Shown: positions 40,094-48,651, counted from the stretch's first letter. The stretch is 64,000 nucleotides of DNA from CAYOSF01 sp964406605 (GCA_964406605.1 CAYOSF010000013.1:39248-103247), one strand, 5' to 3'. Made by a program: numbers and translations. The notes: generated by a model from the sequence alone, not told the origin.

Positions 40094-41029
40094 TCACTCG
40101 ACACGAACGTACTCCCTCATTTGCGCATCGTAATCCAGCACGCACTTGTTCTCGATGAAGACGGCTAGCTCTGGGATCTCGTCTCCGCCAGCGCGGTCCA
40201 CGTACACGTCCTCGTAATGAAGGTTGAGGGCCATACGCGCTGAGGCACCGAAGAGATCGAAGATGGGGCTGTGCAACAGATAGACGTGGCTCTCCCTGGG
40301 CAGCTCCCCGCAGAGCAACGGGGCCTGGTGAAACAGGTCATCGTAGGCGCGGGCTTGGTGGCTGATCCACGCCTGCCGGTCCCGCGCCTGGCCACCCAGA
40401 AACACAACAAGCAACAGGAGCGCTGCCGCTGCGGCGGGCATGATGACGCGTGAGGCCCATCGTGCCCGAAACCAGCAGAGCACCGTTCTCCCGACCACGG
40501 CAGTGAAGACGGCGAAAGGAACGGACGCCAGGTAAGTGTAGCGCCATTCGATCCCGGCCGGAAAGAACGAGTAGGGAAGCAGCGCCAGCAGCGTCCATCC
40601 GAATGCGAACCCCAGGACGCGGCTGCGTAGCGTGATGGACACGGCGCCGGTGACCAAGAAGGCGACCGCCGTGAACGGCCTCGCTCGCGACACCCACGAC
40701 GCCCAATCGTCCGGGAGTGGCAGCGTTATCCACTTGAGGTAGTCCCACAGGTTGGCCCAGACGTGCCAGCCGAACCTGTAGAGACCCTCTTCCGAGGTCG
40801 AGCGGTACTCCTGGACGTAGATGAAGACAAAGTACGCAAGCGTGAGGGCGGCGAAGGGCATTAGCTCACAAGTGCGACGTACGATCCCTGGTGACGTCCC
40901 GGTCGGCCCCAGCAAGACGGCCAGACCAGCCAGCGCAACCGGGATGGTCACGGCCGACTCCTTCGACAGCAGCGCGAGCAGGAAGGCGGCAAGAGCCGTC
41001 CCGTACAGCCAACGCGACCGCCCCCCCCG
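40094..41029 (-). CDS. GT-C membrane protein, C-terminal part (frameshifted gene)
   Basis: This is the continuation of the gene starting at 41562. In this frame the sequence runs SRWLYGTALAAFLLALLSKESAVTIPVALAGL, then six or seven membrane helices, and ends EYVRVE. SKESAVTIP and the following helices are the usual middle of O-mannosyltransferase/tetratricopeptide-linked GT-C membrane proteins. The junction with the N-terminal part is the run of eight C (plus strand, 41022-41029); nine would restore one continuous frame. Sequencing error or phase variation are both possible. Confidence 0.7.
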   Translation of the reverse strand, partial: RGGRSRWLYGTALAAFLLALLSKESAVTIPVALAGLAVLLGPTGTSPGIVRRTCELMPFAALTLAYFVFIYVQEYRSTSEEGLYRFGWHVWANLWDYLKWITLPLPDDWASWVSRARPFTAVAFLVTGAVSITLRSRVLGFAFGWTLLALLPYSFFPAGIEWRYTYLASVPFAVFTAVVGRTVLCWFRARWASRVIMPAAAAALLLLVVFLGGQARDRQAWISHQARAYDDLFHQAPLLCGELPRESHVYLLHSPIFDLFGASARMALNLHYEDVYVDRAGGDEIPELAVFIENKCVLDYDAQMREYVRVE

Positions 41030-41562
41030 CGAAGATAGGCCGCGTACAGGACGAGCGTCAAGACGTACAGCAAGGCACCTAGTAGCTCCGTCACGGAGGA
41101 TATCCAGGTAACAGCGAAGTCGTACGTGGGCAGGATGACGAAGAGCAGCCCCGCGGCCGGGGCGACCATCCTCGACGATGTCATCTGCCACACAAGGACG
41201 GCCAGCAGCGCGCCGACCGCTGCGTGTAGAACCACGTTGGTCACGTGATACGGCAGGGGATCGAGGCCGTAGCTACGCCAGGCGGCGAAGAAGTACGCGT
41301 CCACCAGCGGTCGCCAGAAGGGCGTGGGTCGCTCGAACGCAGTACCGGCTGGGAAGGAGAACGCTCGCCTGAAAAAGGCGGTCGCGTCCGGGTTGCTGGC
41401 GGCTCGCAACCAGATGAAGTCGTCCAGGGCGAAGAAGTCGGTGATATCCGGCCAGTAGACGAGGAAGGCCACGAGCGTCAGGCCAAGGAAGGTCGTCAAG
41501 CCAGCCCAGAGCGGTGAGCTCAGGCGTGCTCGCATTCCCATCACCATCTCCGCCACCGACAT
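40948..41562 (-). CDS. GT-C membrane protein, N-terminal part (frameshifted gene)
   Basis: Starts at ATG 41562 after GGGAGGGAC. Residues to about 180 are genuine: first membrane helix, the acidic first loop FFALDDFIWLRAASNPDATAFF (Asp-Asp as in GT-C enzymes), PFWRPLVDAYFFAAWRSYGLDPLPYH, and further helices to VLTLVLYAAYLRGGG. After the G8 tract at 41029-41022 the frame runs into basic low-complexity sequence and stops at 40948, while the expected continuation is in another frame. Together with the C-terminal part the protein would have about 490 residues. Confidence 0.75.
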   Translation of the reverse strand: MSVAEMVMGMRARLSSPLWAGLTTFLGLTLVAFLVYWPDITDFFALDDFIWLRAASNPDATAFFRRAFSFPAGTAFERPTPFWRPLVDAYFFAAWRSYGLDPLPYHVTNVVLHAAVGALLAVLVWQMTSSRMVAPAAGLLFVILPTYDFAVTWISSVTELLGALLYVLTLVLYAAYLRGGGGRVGCTGRLLPPSCSRCCRRSRP

Positions 41563-41614
41563 GTCCCTCCCTTCGGTCTCCCTACGCCATACGGATCGCC
41601 GCGGCGACGCCCAG
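41540..41614 (-). repeat. Duplicated methyltransferase 3' end, copy 2 (parent)
   Basis: Parent of the 75-bp repeat at 40018-40092: covers the last codons of the methyltransferase (ELGVAAAIRMA-stop), the intergenic ribosome-binding site and the first codons of the GT-C gene (MSVAEMV). Confidence 0.7.
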
Positions 41615-42397
41615 CTCCCCCTCGGCGAACTCCCACGTCACATAGCGGCTGTCGCGCCGCACCACCTTCTCCCACACGCGACCGAGCGCCGGCACCACCA
41701 GCAGGTCGTCGCAGACGGCGATGCCGCCGACCTTCAGGCGAGGCAGGGCGACGGCCAGGTCGCTGGCGAAGCCGAGGACCGACTTGTCCCCGTCGATGGT
41801 CGCCAGGTCGAAGTAGAGGTCGGAGTGCTCGCGCAGGAACGCCGGTAGCGTTTCGCGGCTGTCGCCCGATAGCAGCGTCACGCTGCCCTCGTGGCCGGCG
41901 GCCCGCAGCTCGCCCCGCACAAACTCCGGGCCGGGGTTCGGCGCGCCGGCGTAGTTCGGTGTCCAGAGATCGAAGCCGTAGATCGCGGTCTGAGGGGCCA
42001 CCGCCCCCACCACGGCCGCGCTGCGCCCCCGCCAGACGCCGATCTCCAGGTAGTTTCGGGGCCGGACGAACGTCGCGGAGGCCCACAGGGTCGTGAGGAT
42101 GTCCGCGTAGCGCCAGTGCTCCCCGAACTTCGCCTGAGAATACTGGTAAAAGAACCTACCGCCGTCGCGCTTGTCGCTGGGCGACAGCCTCCCCAGCACG
42201 GCGTCCACGAAGGCGACCGCCTCGGCCGACATCGCGGCGGCGCCCAGCGTGAGCGCCGTCGGGGGCAGAAACGGATCGAGCGGGTCGTCGCCGCCGATCC
42301 TCGGCGTATTCGCCGGGTACCGGGGAACGGGAAAGGGCCTGACCCGCTCCCAGGCGGCGCGCAGGCCGCCCCTGAGTTGGACTCTCGAGTCACTCAC
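41582..42397 (-). CDS. Class I SAM-dependent methyltransferase
   Basis: 271 residues from GTG 42397; a TTG 63 bp further upstream is also open but gives an unlikely N-terminus. SAM-binding motif I is YLEIGVWRGRSAAVVG, motif II region IYGFDLW, motif III LYFDLATIDGDKS, then LKVGGIAVCDDLLV, as in methyltransferase-24-type enzymes. Such proteins often modify sugars or small hydroxyl groups and occur in polysaccharide clusters. It is first in a minus-strand run with the three GT-C genes, spaced 19 bp from the next, so it probably acts on the same surface glycan. Confidence 0.85.
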   Translation of the reverse strand: MSDSRVQLRGGLRAAWERVRPFPVPRYPANTPRIGGDDPLDPFLPPTALTLGAAAMSAEAVAFVDAVLGRLSPSDKRDGGRFFYQYSQAKFGEHWRYADILTTLWASATFVRPRNYLEIGVWRGRSAAVVGAVAPQTAIYGFDLWTPNYAGAPNPGPEFVRGELRAAGHEGSVTLLSGDSRETLPAFLREHSDLYFDLATIDGDKSVLGFASDLAVALPRLKVGGIAVCDDLLVVPALGRVWEKVVRRDSRYVTWEFAEGELGVAAAIRMA

Positions 42398-42487
42398 GGC
42401 TTCCGGCCCCGCCGCGGGTCCGTTGCGCTGACCGCATGCTTGCTCTCGCCTCTCGCCCAAGCGGGTCGCAGGAGGGAGGAACCTGTG

Positions 42488-43162
42488 CTAGCCGCTCCCC
42501 CGCTGCGCCAGCTCCTGCAGGATGAACGGGTTCGTCCGCCGCTCGATGCCGATCTGGGTCTCGTCCATGTGACCCGGCAGCACGACGGTATCGTCCGGCA
42601 GGACCAGCAGCCGGTCGACGATGCCCGCCATCAACTGCTCGTAGCTGCCGCCCGGCATGTCCGTGCGGCCGATCGACCCGCGAAACAGCGTATCGCCGCT
42701 GAAGAGCACCGGTTCGGTGTAGAAGCAGACCCCGCCCGGCGTATGCCCGGGCGTGTGGATCACCTTCAACTTCACGCCCGCCACCTCCACCTCGTCGCCG
42801 TCCGACAGCAGGACGTCCGGCTCGGGCGGGGGCTCAACCGCCCCGCCCATCCAGCGTGCAGCGCTCCCGGCGGATCCCGCGAGAGACGCCGCCTCCAGCG
42901 AATGGAGCAGGAACTTGGCGCCGGTCGCTTCCTGCACGCCCCGCACGCCCAGGATGTGGTCGATGTGGGCGTGTGTGTTGGCGATCAGCTTCACCGTCAG
43001 GCCGGTGTCCTCCACCATCGACATGATCTGCTCCGGCTGGGCGCCGGGGTCGATGAGGATCCCCTCACCGCTGCTGCGTGACCCGATCACCCAGCAGTTC
43101 TCGGCGAAGACACCGACAACGATCCCGCGCACGATCAGGTCGTCCGGCAGCGTTTCGGCCAC
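42488..43162 (-). CDS. MBL-fold hydrolase, glyoxalase II-like
   Basis: 224 residues with a GTG start at 43162; the frame continues upstream over yjbQ but that part is not plausible. Metal-binding THAHIDH (about 63-69), HTPGHTPGGVCFY, SGDTLFRGSIGRTD and LPGHMDET are the four glyoxalase-II-like motifs, with Ala replacing the usual second His in THxHxDH. These hydrolases cleave thioesters or persulphides; the exact substrate is unknown. Divergent from yjbQ. TACCAT about 13 nt before the GTG may be the -10 of a nearly leaderless mRNA. Confidence 0.87.
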   Translation of the reverse strand: MAETLPDDLIVRGIVVGVFAENCWVIGSRSSGEGILIDPGAQPEQIMSMVEDTGLTVKLIANTHAHIDHILGVRGVQEATGAKFLLHSLEAASLAGSAGSAARWMGGAVEPPPEPDVLLSDGDEVEVAGVKLKVIHTPGHTPGGVCFYTEPVLFSGDTLFRGSIGRTDMPGGSYEQLMAGIVDRLLVLPDDTVVLPGHMDETQIGIERRTNPFILQELAQRGSG

Positions 43163-43417
43163 AGTGGATGCATGGTAGCAGATGTCCCGTGCTGAGCGAA
43201 CGCCGGCTTGCCTGCCCTTCGCCCGGTCCCAGCGGCCTGCTTCGCGTGGCGTCTGCCGCATACTGAGCGGCCAGACACTTGCAGCCCGGAAGTTGCAGGC
43301 AAGCACGACCGGATATAAGCTGTACGATGATCCGCCATAAACGAGAAACGTGCTACACTGATACACGCTAGCGGCACGGACGCGGCTGGCACAAAACAGG
43401 AGGACTCGGCCATAGCC

Positions 43418-43933
43418 ATGCAACACACCCTCATAGATGTGATGGCCCGTCGCGAGGGCGTAGCTTCCTCCGTTGGAAGGGAGCCCATCGTTTGTTGCGA
43501 GGCGCTCGTCACGGAAACCACCGCCGCCCCGGAATTCGTCGACATCACCGAGGAGGTGATGCGGATCGTGGCCGAATCGGGGGCGAATCTCGGGCAGGCC
43601 ACCATCTTCTCCACGCATACCACCGCCGCTATCAAGGTCAACGAGAACGAGCCCCTTCTCCTGGAGGACATGGCCCGGATCATCCAGCACATCGCTCCGC
43701 TGCGAGGAGACTACGGGCACAACGACTTCTCCCGGCGCACCGTCAACGTCGAGGAGGAGGAGTGCGCCAACGGGCACTCCCACTGCCAGCACCTCTTTCT
43801 CAGCACCAGCGAGACGATCCCCATCCTGGATGGCGAACTCACGCTGGGCCAGTGGCAACGGATCTTCCTGGTCGAGCTGGACCGGCCACGCGAGCGGCGC
43901 GTGTTGGTCAACATCGTCGGCGTCACCGAATAG
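43418..43933 (+). CDS. yjbQ: YjbQ/UPF0047 family protein
   Basis: 171 residues. Family signatures are THTTAAIKVNENEPLLLEDM, NDFSRRTVNVEEEECANGHSH, HLFLSTSETIPILDGEL and LGQWQRIFLVELDRPRERRV. The conserved His/Asn/Ser cluster forms the putative active site. E. coli YjbQ can weakly replace thiamine-phosphate synthase, but the main function of the family is not settled. An N-terminal extension of about 20 residues precedes the domain. TGCTACACT (43351-43359) is an extended -10 about 60 bp upstream, and AGGAGGA precedes the ATG by 20 nt. Confidence 0.9.
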   Translation: MQHTLIDVMARREGVASSVGREPIVCCEALVTETTAAPEFVDITEEVMRIVAESGANLGQATIFSTHTTAAIKVNENEPLLLEDMARIIQHIAPLRGDYGHNDFSRRTVNVEEEECANGHSHCQHLFLSTSETIPILDGELTLGQWQRIFLVELDRPRERRVLVNIVGVTE

Positions 43934-44046
43934 GCCCCGACGGCCGCACACTCCCTTTCGCCACATCGACCTTGCACCGACCGTGCCCTGAAGGGCGCCT
44001 TGGCAGTCGACGCCAACGACTCCAGAGGAAGGACAGAGACTCTCTT

Positions 44047-45144
44047 CTACGATCCGCTCCCGCCGCCGTGCGGGATCAGGTGCGCCGCCGTCGCCTTGAA
44101 GGACGCGATCAGCTTCGAGCCGGCCCCCAGCTCCAGCTCCTCCAGCGATCGCCGGGTGATGGTCGCCACGATGGGGAAGCCGCAGTCCACCTCGACCCGC
44201 ACGACCGTACCGGTCGGCGTGACCCGACGCACGGTGCCCCGAAGACGGTTGCGGGCGCTGCTCGGGACATCGACCTCGCCCGGCGTAAGCACCACGTCCT
44301 CGGGCCGCAGGCAGAGCAGAACGCGGCGAGGGGGCGGATCGGAAGCGGCAACCTCCGCAACCTGACCCGCCACGTCCAGCCGCGCCAGCCCGCCGTCGAA
44401 GGAGAGCACCGTCGCGGCGACCATCGTCTCTACTCCCACAAACGCCGCCACCTCCGCGTCTGCCGGCGAACCGAAGACGTCTGACGTGGAACCGATCTGA
44501 CGGATCTCCCCGTTCATGAGCACGGCCATGCGCCCGCCCAGCCGCATCGCCTCGTCGCGGTCATGGGTGACAAAGACGGTCGTCACGCCGGTCTCGGACA
44601 GCACCGTCGACAGGTCTTCGATGATCCCCTCGCGCGTCGGCTGGTCGAGGGCGCTGAACGGCTCATCGAGCAGCAGCACCTCCGGGTGCAGCGCGAAGGC
44701 GCGGGCCAGGCCGGTCCGCTGCGCCTCACCGCCGGAGAGCGTGGTGGCGGAACGCCCGGCAAGGTGCTCTATGCCGAACCGGCGCATCCAATGATCGACT
44801 CGCTCCCGACGTTCGGACCGGCGGACGCCGCGCAGCCGCAGTCCCACGGCGACGTTGTCGGCCACCGAGCGGCGGAGCAGGAGCGGGTCCTGAAACACCA
44901 CCGCCATGCGCCGCCGCAGGGCCAGTCCACGGCCGTTCACCGGCTGTTCGTCGAAGAGGACCCGTCCCGCGCTGGGGCGCTGGAGGAGGGCAAGCGTCTC
45001 CAGCAGGACGCTCTTGCCGGCCCCGTTCGGGCCGATGATCACCAGCACCTCTCCGTCGAGCACGTCCAGATGCGGGACCCGCACGATCTCGGTCCTGCCG
45101 CGGCGCACCGTCACGTCTCGCAGGGAGAGCTTGCGCCCGCTCAC
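44047..45144 (-). CDS. tupC: Tungstate-type ABC transporter ATPase with C-terminal Mop/TOBE domain
   Basis: 365 residues from GTG 45144 (GTGA overlap with the permease stop). Walker A IIGPNGAGKSVLLETLAL, signature LSGGEAQRTGLARAFALHP, Walker B VLLLDEPFSALD and the switch FVTHDRDEAM are complete. The C-terminal part (about 230-365) has a Mop-like beta barrel (NRLRGTVRRVTPTGTVVRVEVDCG), which in ModC/TupC-type ATPases binds oxyanion and inhibits uptake. It energises tungstate or molybdate import with the two following subunits. A sequence-level choice between W and Mo is not possible from this subunit alone. Confidence 0.9.
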   Translation of the reverse strand: MSGRKLSLRDVTVRRGRTEIVRVPHLDVLDGEVLVIIGPNGAGKSVLLETLALLQRPSAGRVLFDEQPVNGRGLALRRRMAVVFQDPLLLRRSVADNVAVGLRLRGVRRSERRERVDHWMRRFGIEHLAGRSATTLSGGEAQRTGLARAFALHPEVLLLDEPFSALDQPTREGIIEDLSTVLSETGVTTVFVTHDRDEAMRLGGRMAVLMNGEIRQIGSTSDVFGSPADAEVAAFVGVETMVAATVLSFDGGLARLDVAGQVAEVAASDPPPRRVLLCLRPEDVVLTPGEVDVPSSARNRLRGTVRRVTPTGTVVRVEVDCGFPIVATITRRSLEELELGAGSKLIASFKATAAHLIPHGGGSGS

Positions 45145-45839
45145 GACCGCCGTTCCTGCTGCTGCACGGTGGTGAGGATCACGTTCACCAGGAAGATCAA
45201 TGCCAGCAAGATGATCGAGAGCGCGATGGCCGGCGCGAAGTTGCCCCTGCTGGTCTCCAGCACGACCGCCGTGGTCAGGATGCGCGTCTCGCCCTGCAGG
45301 TTGCCGCCCACCATGATCGACGCCCCGATCTCGGAGACGGCGCCGCCGAAGCCCGCCATCACCGCCGCGAGGAGCGGCAGCTTCGCTTCCCACAGCACCA
45401 GCCACAACATCTGCAGCCGCGAGGCGCCCAGCGCATAGAGCTGAGCCCGGAGCTGCGGGTGCAGACTGCGGAGAGCCGCGGCCGTGAAGCCGGTAACGAT
45501 GGGCGCGGCGATGACGGTCTGGGCGACGACCATCGCGGCCGGCGTGTAGATCAGCCGCAGCTCTCCCAAGGGACCGCTGCGCCACAGAATGATCGCCACG
45601 AACAGCCCGACGGCCACCGGGGGCAGGCCCATCCCGGTGTTCACCAGGCTGTAGGCCAGGTTCCGGCCTGGGAATTGGTTGAAAGCCAGCAACGAGCCCA
45701 CCGCCACTCCGACGAGGAGGCTGATGGCCGTGGCCGAACCCGAGACGAGGAGGGAGCGCAGAGCGATCTCCCACACCGAGTAGTCGCCGTTGACGAGGAT
45801 ACGAACGGCGTCCTTCAGCCCATCCCAGATCAGGTCCAC
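45141..45839 (-). CDS. tupB: Tungstate ABC transporter permease
   Basis: 232 residues with about five or six membrane helices. The EAA loop reads LYALGASRLQMLWLVLWEAKLPLL, and GFGGAVSEIGASIMVGGNL is typical of TupB/WtpB permeases. It forms the channel for oxyanion import. It ends 4 bp inside the ATPase gene (GTGA) and begins 22 bp after the binding-protein gene, so the three are one operon. Confidence 0.9.
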   Translation of the reverse strand: MDLIWDGLKDAVRILVNGDYSVWEIALRSLLVSGSATAISLLVGVAVGSLLAFNQFPGRNLAYSLVNTGMGLPPVAVGLFVAIILWRSGPLGELRLIYTPAAMVVAQTVIAAPIVTGFTAAALRSLHPQLRAQLYALGASRLQMLWLVLWEAKLPLLAAVMAGFGGAVSEIGASIMVGGNLQGETRILTTAVVLETSRGNFAPAIALSIILLALIFLVNVILTTVQQQERRS

Positions 45840-45861
45840 GGCCTATCAGCCCCGACTCTGG

Positions 45862-46773
45862 CTACTCCAGCCCCAGGTCCTCATACGTCTTGTCCGCATC
45901 CGGGATAAACAGAGGCTCGCCGAACTCGTCCACCCCAAAGTCACGAATGGCCTCCTGAGCCGTCTCCGAGACCATGAACTCCGCGAAGGCTTGACCGCCC
46001 GGCCCATTGACCAGGTCGAACATATCCGGGTTGACCTGCATCACCGAGTACACGTTCAGGAGGAGCGGATCGCCCTCCACGAGCACCACGAGGTCCAGGT
46101 TCTCGCTCTGCGCGAGGAAGGTGCCGCGATCCGAGAGCGTGTAGGCCTCCTTCTGGTTCGCGATCTGGAGGGTCGCGCCCATCCCCTGGCCGCTCTGCTC
46201 GTACCAGGATTCGCCCTCCGGATCGAGCGCCGCCTCCTCCCAGAGCGAGAGCTCCCGCTTGTTCGTGCCCGAGTCGTCGCCCCGGCTGATGAACGTCGCG
46301 CCGGCCTCGTAGATGGCCGCGAGAGCATCCACGGCCGAGGTCATGCCCGCAACGCCCGCGGGATCATCCTCCGGCCCGACGATGACGAAGTCGTTGTGCA
46401 TGACGAGCATTCGGTTGATCGCCGCGCCGCTATCGACCAGCTCCTTCTCGCTGTCGGGAGCGTGGACCAGGAGTACGTCGGCGTCGCCGCGCTCGCCCAT
46501 GGCCAAGGCCTGCCCGGTGCCAACCGCGATGACCTTCACGTTGTAGCCGGTCTCGTCCTCGAACAACGGCACCAGCACGTCAAGCAGCCCGCTGTCCTGC
46601 GTGCTCGTGGTGGTAGCCAGGATGACATCCGAAGGACCATGCTCCACCGCCGTCTCTGCTGCGGTGGCCTCACCTCCCGGCGTCTCAACGGGCGTCCCCT
46701 CATCGTCGCCGCACGCCACCGCCAGCAACATCGTTACCGCCGCCACAAGTGCTACCCACATCCAACGTCTCAC
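45862..46773 (-). CDS. tupA: Tungstate-binding lipoprotein
   Basis: 303 residues from GTG 46773, which has AAAGGAG upstream; the frame continues further but passes through a duplicated operator. Lipobox AVAC with C21. The mature protein has LATTTSTQDSGLLD, the ligand-binding signature of TupA (TTT-S-T), plus VGTGQALAMGERGDADVLLVHAP and FISRGDDSGTNKRE. TupA binds tungstate with high affinity outside the membrane and delivers it to TupB. Regulation by the ModE-like protein encoded immediately upstream is likely, given two palindromes between them. Confidence 0.92.
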   Translation of the reverse strand: MRRWMWVALVAAVTMLLAVACGDDEGTPVETPGGEATAAETAVEHGPSDVILATTTSTQDSGLLDVLVPLFEDETGYNVKVIAVGTGQALAMGERGDADVLLVHAPDSEKELVDSGAAINRMLVMHNDFVIVGPEDDPAGVAGMTSAVDALAAIYEAGATFISRGDDSGTNKRELSLWEEAALDPEGESWYEQSGQGMGATLQIANQKEAYTLSDRGTFLAQSENLDLVVLVEGDPLLLNVYSVMQVNPDMFDLVNGPGGQAFAEFMVSETAQEAIRDFGVDEFGEPLFIPDADKTYEDLGLE

Positions 46774-46799
46774 TGCCCTCGATCTCCTTTCATGGCAGG

Positions 46800-46823
46800 C
46801 GCTATGCTGCTGCCAGCATATCG
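46800..46823 (-). promoter_or_regulatory. ModE-like palindromic operator, site 1
   Basis: Arms CGCTATGCT and AGCATATCG with a 6-bp centre; eight of nine positions pair. It lies 27 bp before the tupA start. The geometry of short CGnTAT/ATATCG arms around a 6-bp centre is like ModE sites. Confidence 0.65.
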
Positions 46824-46894
46824 CACCCAAACGAAGACGCTCTTCAGCGAAGGGCCCGCGGGACCCGCGTCCAAAGCCTCCCTCCATCGCTCCG

Positions 46895-46918
46895 CGATAT
46901 GCTGTTACGAGCATATCG
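46895..46918 (-). promoter_or_regulatory. ModE-like palindromic operator, site 2
   Basis: Perfect 9-bp arms CGATATGCT and AGCATATCG with a 6-bp centre, placed 17 bp after the stop of the ModE-like gene and exactly 95 bp from site 1. Confidence 0.65.
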
Positions 46919-46934
46919 AACGCTAACAAAAACG

Positions 46935-47318
46935 CTACCCCCCGAACAACCTGCGGAACTCGCGTTCCAGGTCGCCCTCCATGGCGCGGCGGAAGCGCCG
47001 GTACAGGCCAACCAGTCTCTCGCCCTCGGGTGTGAGGCGGCTGCCGCCGCCGCCCGCGCCTCCGGCCTCGCTCTCGATCAGCTTGATCCCCAGGTTGCCC
47101 TCGATCTCGCGGAGCTTACCCCAGGCCCGTCGATAGGACAGCTCCATCCGCTCCGCCGCCTGGGCCAGCGAGCCGGTCTCCGCCACGTGCTGGAGCAACT
47201 GCACCCGGTAGTCGCTGAGCACGATCAGGCCGTCCTTCTCCACCCAGAGCTTGATGCACGGATCCAGGGATAGTGCTTGTGCCTTTGGCGAGGCGCGCGT
47301 CTTCGTGCGTGCGGGCAT
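46935..47318 (-). CDS. modE: ModE-like molybdate/tungstate regulator, DNA-binding domain only
   Basis: 127 residues from the ATG at 47318; the longer frame overlaps midA. The winged helix is LysR/ModE-like: LLQHVAETGSLAQAAERMELSYRRAWGKLREIE followed by the wing ESEAGGAGGGGSRLTPEGERLVGLY. The C-terminal oxyanion-binding Mop domains of full ModE (about 260 residues) are missing, as in many short ModE-like proteins. The gene directly precedes tupABC on the same strand, and two palindromes lie in between. Ligand sensing may therefore need another protein, or the ion may be read by the Mop domain of the transporter ATPase. Confidence 0.88.
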   Translation of the reverse strand: MPARTKTRASPKAQALSLDPCIKLWVEKDGLIVLSDYRVQLLQHVAETGSLAQAAERMELSYRRAWGKLREIEGNLGIKLIESEAGGAGGGGSRLTPEGERLVGLYRRFRRAMEGDLEREFRRLFGG

Positions 47319-47399
47319 GGCGCTATCGATTGTGACGGGACGGGGGAGAGCCGTCAAGCTTCGCCGCGGGCCGCTCACGTCCGATACCATGGACTCGCC

Positions 47400-48569
47400 A
47401 TGGTCCAGCCGGGACAGGACGACTTCGAGTCCTCCACCGAGAACGCAGCCCTCGTCGAGCTGATCCGCCGCCGCATCCAGGCGGAGGGCGCTGTCACCTT
47501 CCACGACTTCATGGAGACCGCGCTCTACCATCCCCAACACGGCTACTACGCGACCCGCCGGCCCATGGGCCGGGAAAGCGACTACCTGACCAGCCCGGAG
47601 GTGAACCCGATCTTCGGTGCGTTGGTGGCGAAGCAGATCGGCCAGCTCTGGGAGCTCATGGACAGGCCCGAGCGCTTCGACGTGGTAGAGCAGGGCGGAG
47701 GCACCGGCCTCCTCGCCCGCGACATCCTCCGCTGGGCCGGCAGGAACGCGCCGGCTCTGCTCGAGGCCGTGCGCTACCGCCTGGTGGAGATCAGCCCCGC
47801 CCTACAGCGGCGACAGGAGGAGAGGCTGGCCGGGCTCTCGCTCCCGCCGGGGCGTGTCGAATGGCTTACTGAGCTACCCCCGCAGATCGAGGGCTGCCTC
47901 CTGAGCAACGAGCTCATCGACAGCTTCCCCGTGCACCGAGTCGTGAACCAGGACGGGCAGCTCCTGGAGGTGTACGTGTCGTATCGGGACGGCCGGTTCG
48001 AGGAGCTGGCCGGCGTAGCCTCGACCGACCGCCTGGCGGAGTACTTCGCCGACCTCGGCTTCTGGCCGGGCGATGGTTGCGTCGCCGAAGTGAACCTGCG
48101 CGCCGTCGAGTGGATGGCGGAGGCCGCGCGGGCGCTCCGGCGCGGCTTCGTGCTCACCTTCGATTACGGCTACCCGGCGGAGGAGCTCTACGCCCCCTGG
48201 CGCCGGGACGGCACGCTCCTCTGCTTCTACCGTCACAACGCCAGCCACGACCCCTACGCCCGCGTCGGCAAGCAGGACATGACGGCCCACGTCGACTTCA
48301 CCACGCTCATGCGCATGGGCGAGTCGAACGGGCTCGAAGTCGCCGACTTCACCACCCAGGCCCGCTTCCTGGCGAGCCTCGGCATCGGTGCAGGCGTGGA
48401 CGCCGTCGCCAAGGACACGCCCGAGGCGCTGGAGGAGTACTACGCGCGCCGCCGCGCCGTGCAGGAGCTGATCGATCCTGCCGGTCTGGGCCGGATCCGC
48501 GTGCTTGCCCAGCGCAGAAACGTCACGTCGGCCGGCCTCTGGGGCTTTCAAGAGCTGGAAGGTCCCTGA
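47400..48569 (+). CDS. MidA/NDUFAF7-family SAM-dependent methyltransferase
   Basis: 389 residues from the ATG at 47400 (the longer frame overlaps modE). N-terminal FHDFMETALYHPQHGYYATR, then DYLTSPEVNPIFGALVAKQI, SAM motif VVEQGGGTGLLARDIL, and SNELIDSFPVHRVV are the family landmarks. The C-terminal TAHVDFTTLM is also typical. Eukaryotic NDUFAF7 dimethylates an arginine of complex I; the bacterial role is not settled but a protein-arginine methyltransferase function is plausible. Divergent from the ModE gene with overlapping upstream regions. Confidence 0.9.
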   Translation: MVQPGQDDFESSTENAALVELIRRRIQAEGAVTFHDFMETALYHPQHGYYATRRPMGRESDYLTSPEVNPIFGALVAKQIGQLWELMDRPERFDVVEQGGGTGLLARDILRWAGRNAPALLEAVRYRLVEISPALQRRQEERLAGLSLPPGRVEWLTELPPQIEGCLLSNELIDSFPVHRVVNQDGQLLEVYVSYRDGRFEELAGVASTDRLAEYFADLGFWPGDGCVAEVNLRAVEWMAEAARALRRGFVLTFDYGYPAEELYAPWRRDGTLLCFYRHNASHDPYARVGKQDMTAHVDFTTLMRMGESNGLEVADFTTQARFLASLGIGAGVDAVAKDTPEALEEYYARRRAVQELIDPAGLGRIRVLAQRRNVTSAGLWGFQELEGP

Positions 48570-48651
48570 CGCCCGGGGGGTCGGGCGCGGAGATCTTCTT
48601 CCCTTTGGGAGATGCACGGGCGGCCGCCGCCACCGACATTCAGTCGGAAGA

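Larger units (their letters stand above)
46800..46990. repeat. 95-bp tandem duplication carrying operator and end of modE
   Basis: Unit 1 (46800-46894) and unit 2 (46895-about 46990) can be aligned throughout: the operator, the GCATATCG...AACnAAnACGCT stretch, and, in unit 2, the last codons of the ModE-like gene. In unit 1 the same codons survive without a stop; read in the tupA frame, RGAMEGGFGRG resembles the ModE end RRAMEGDLERE. Confidence 0.7.
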
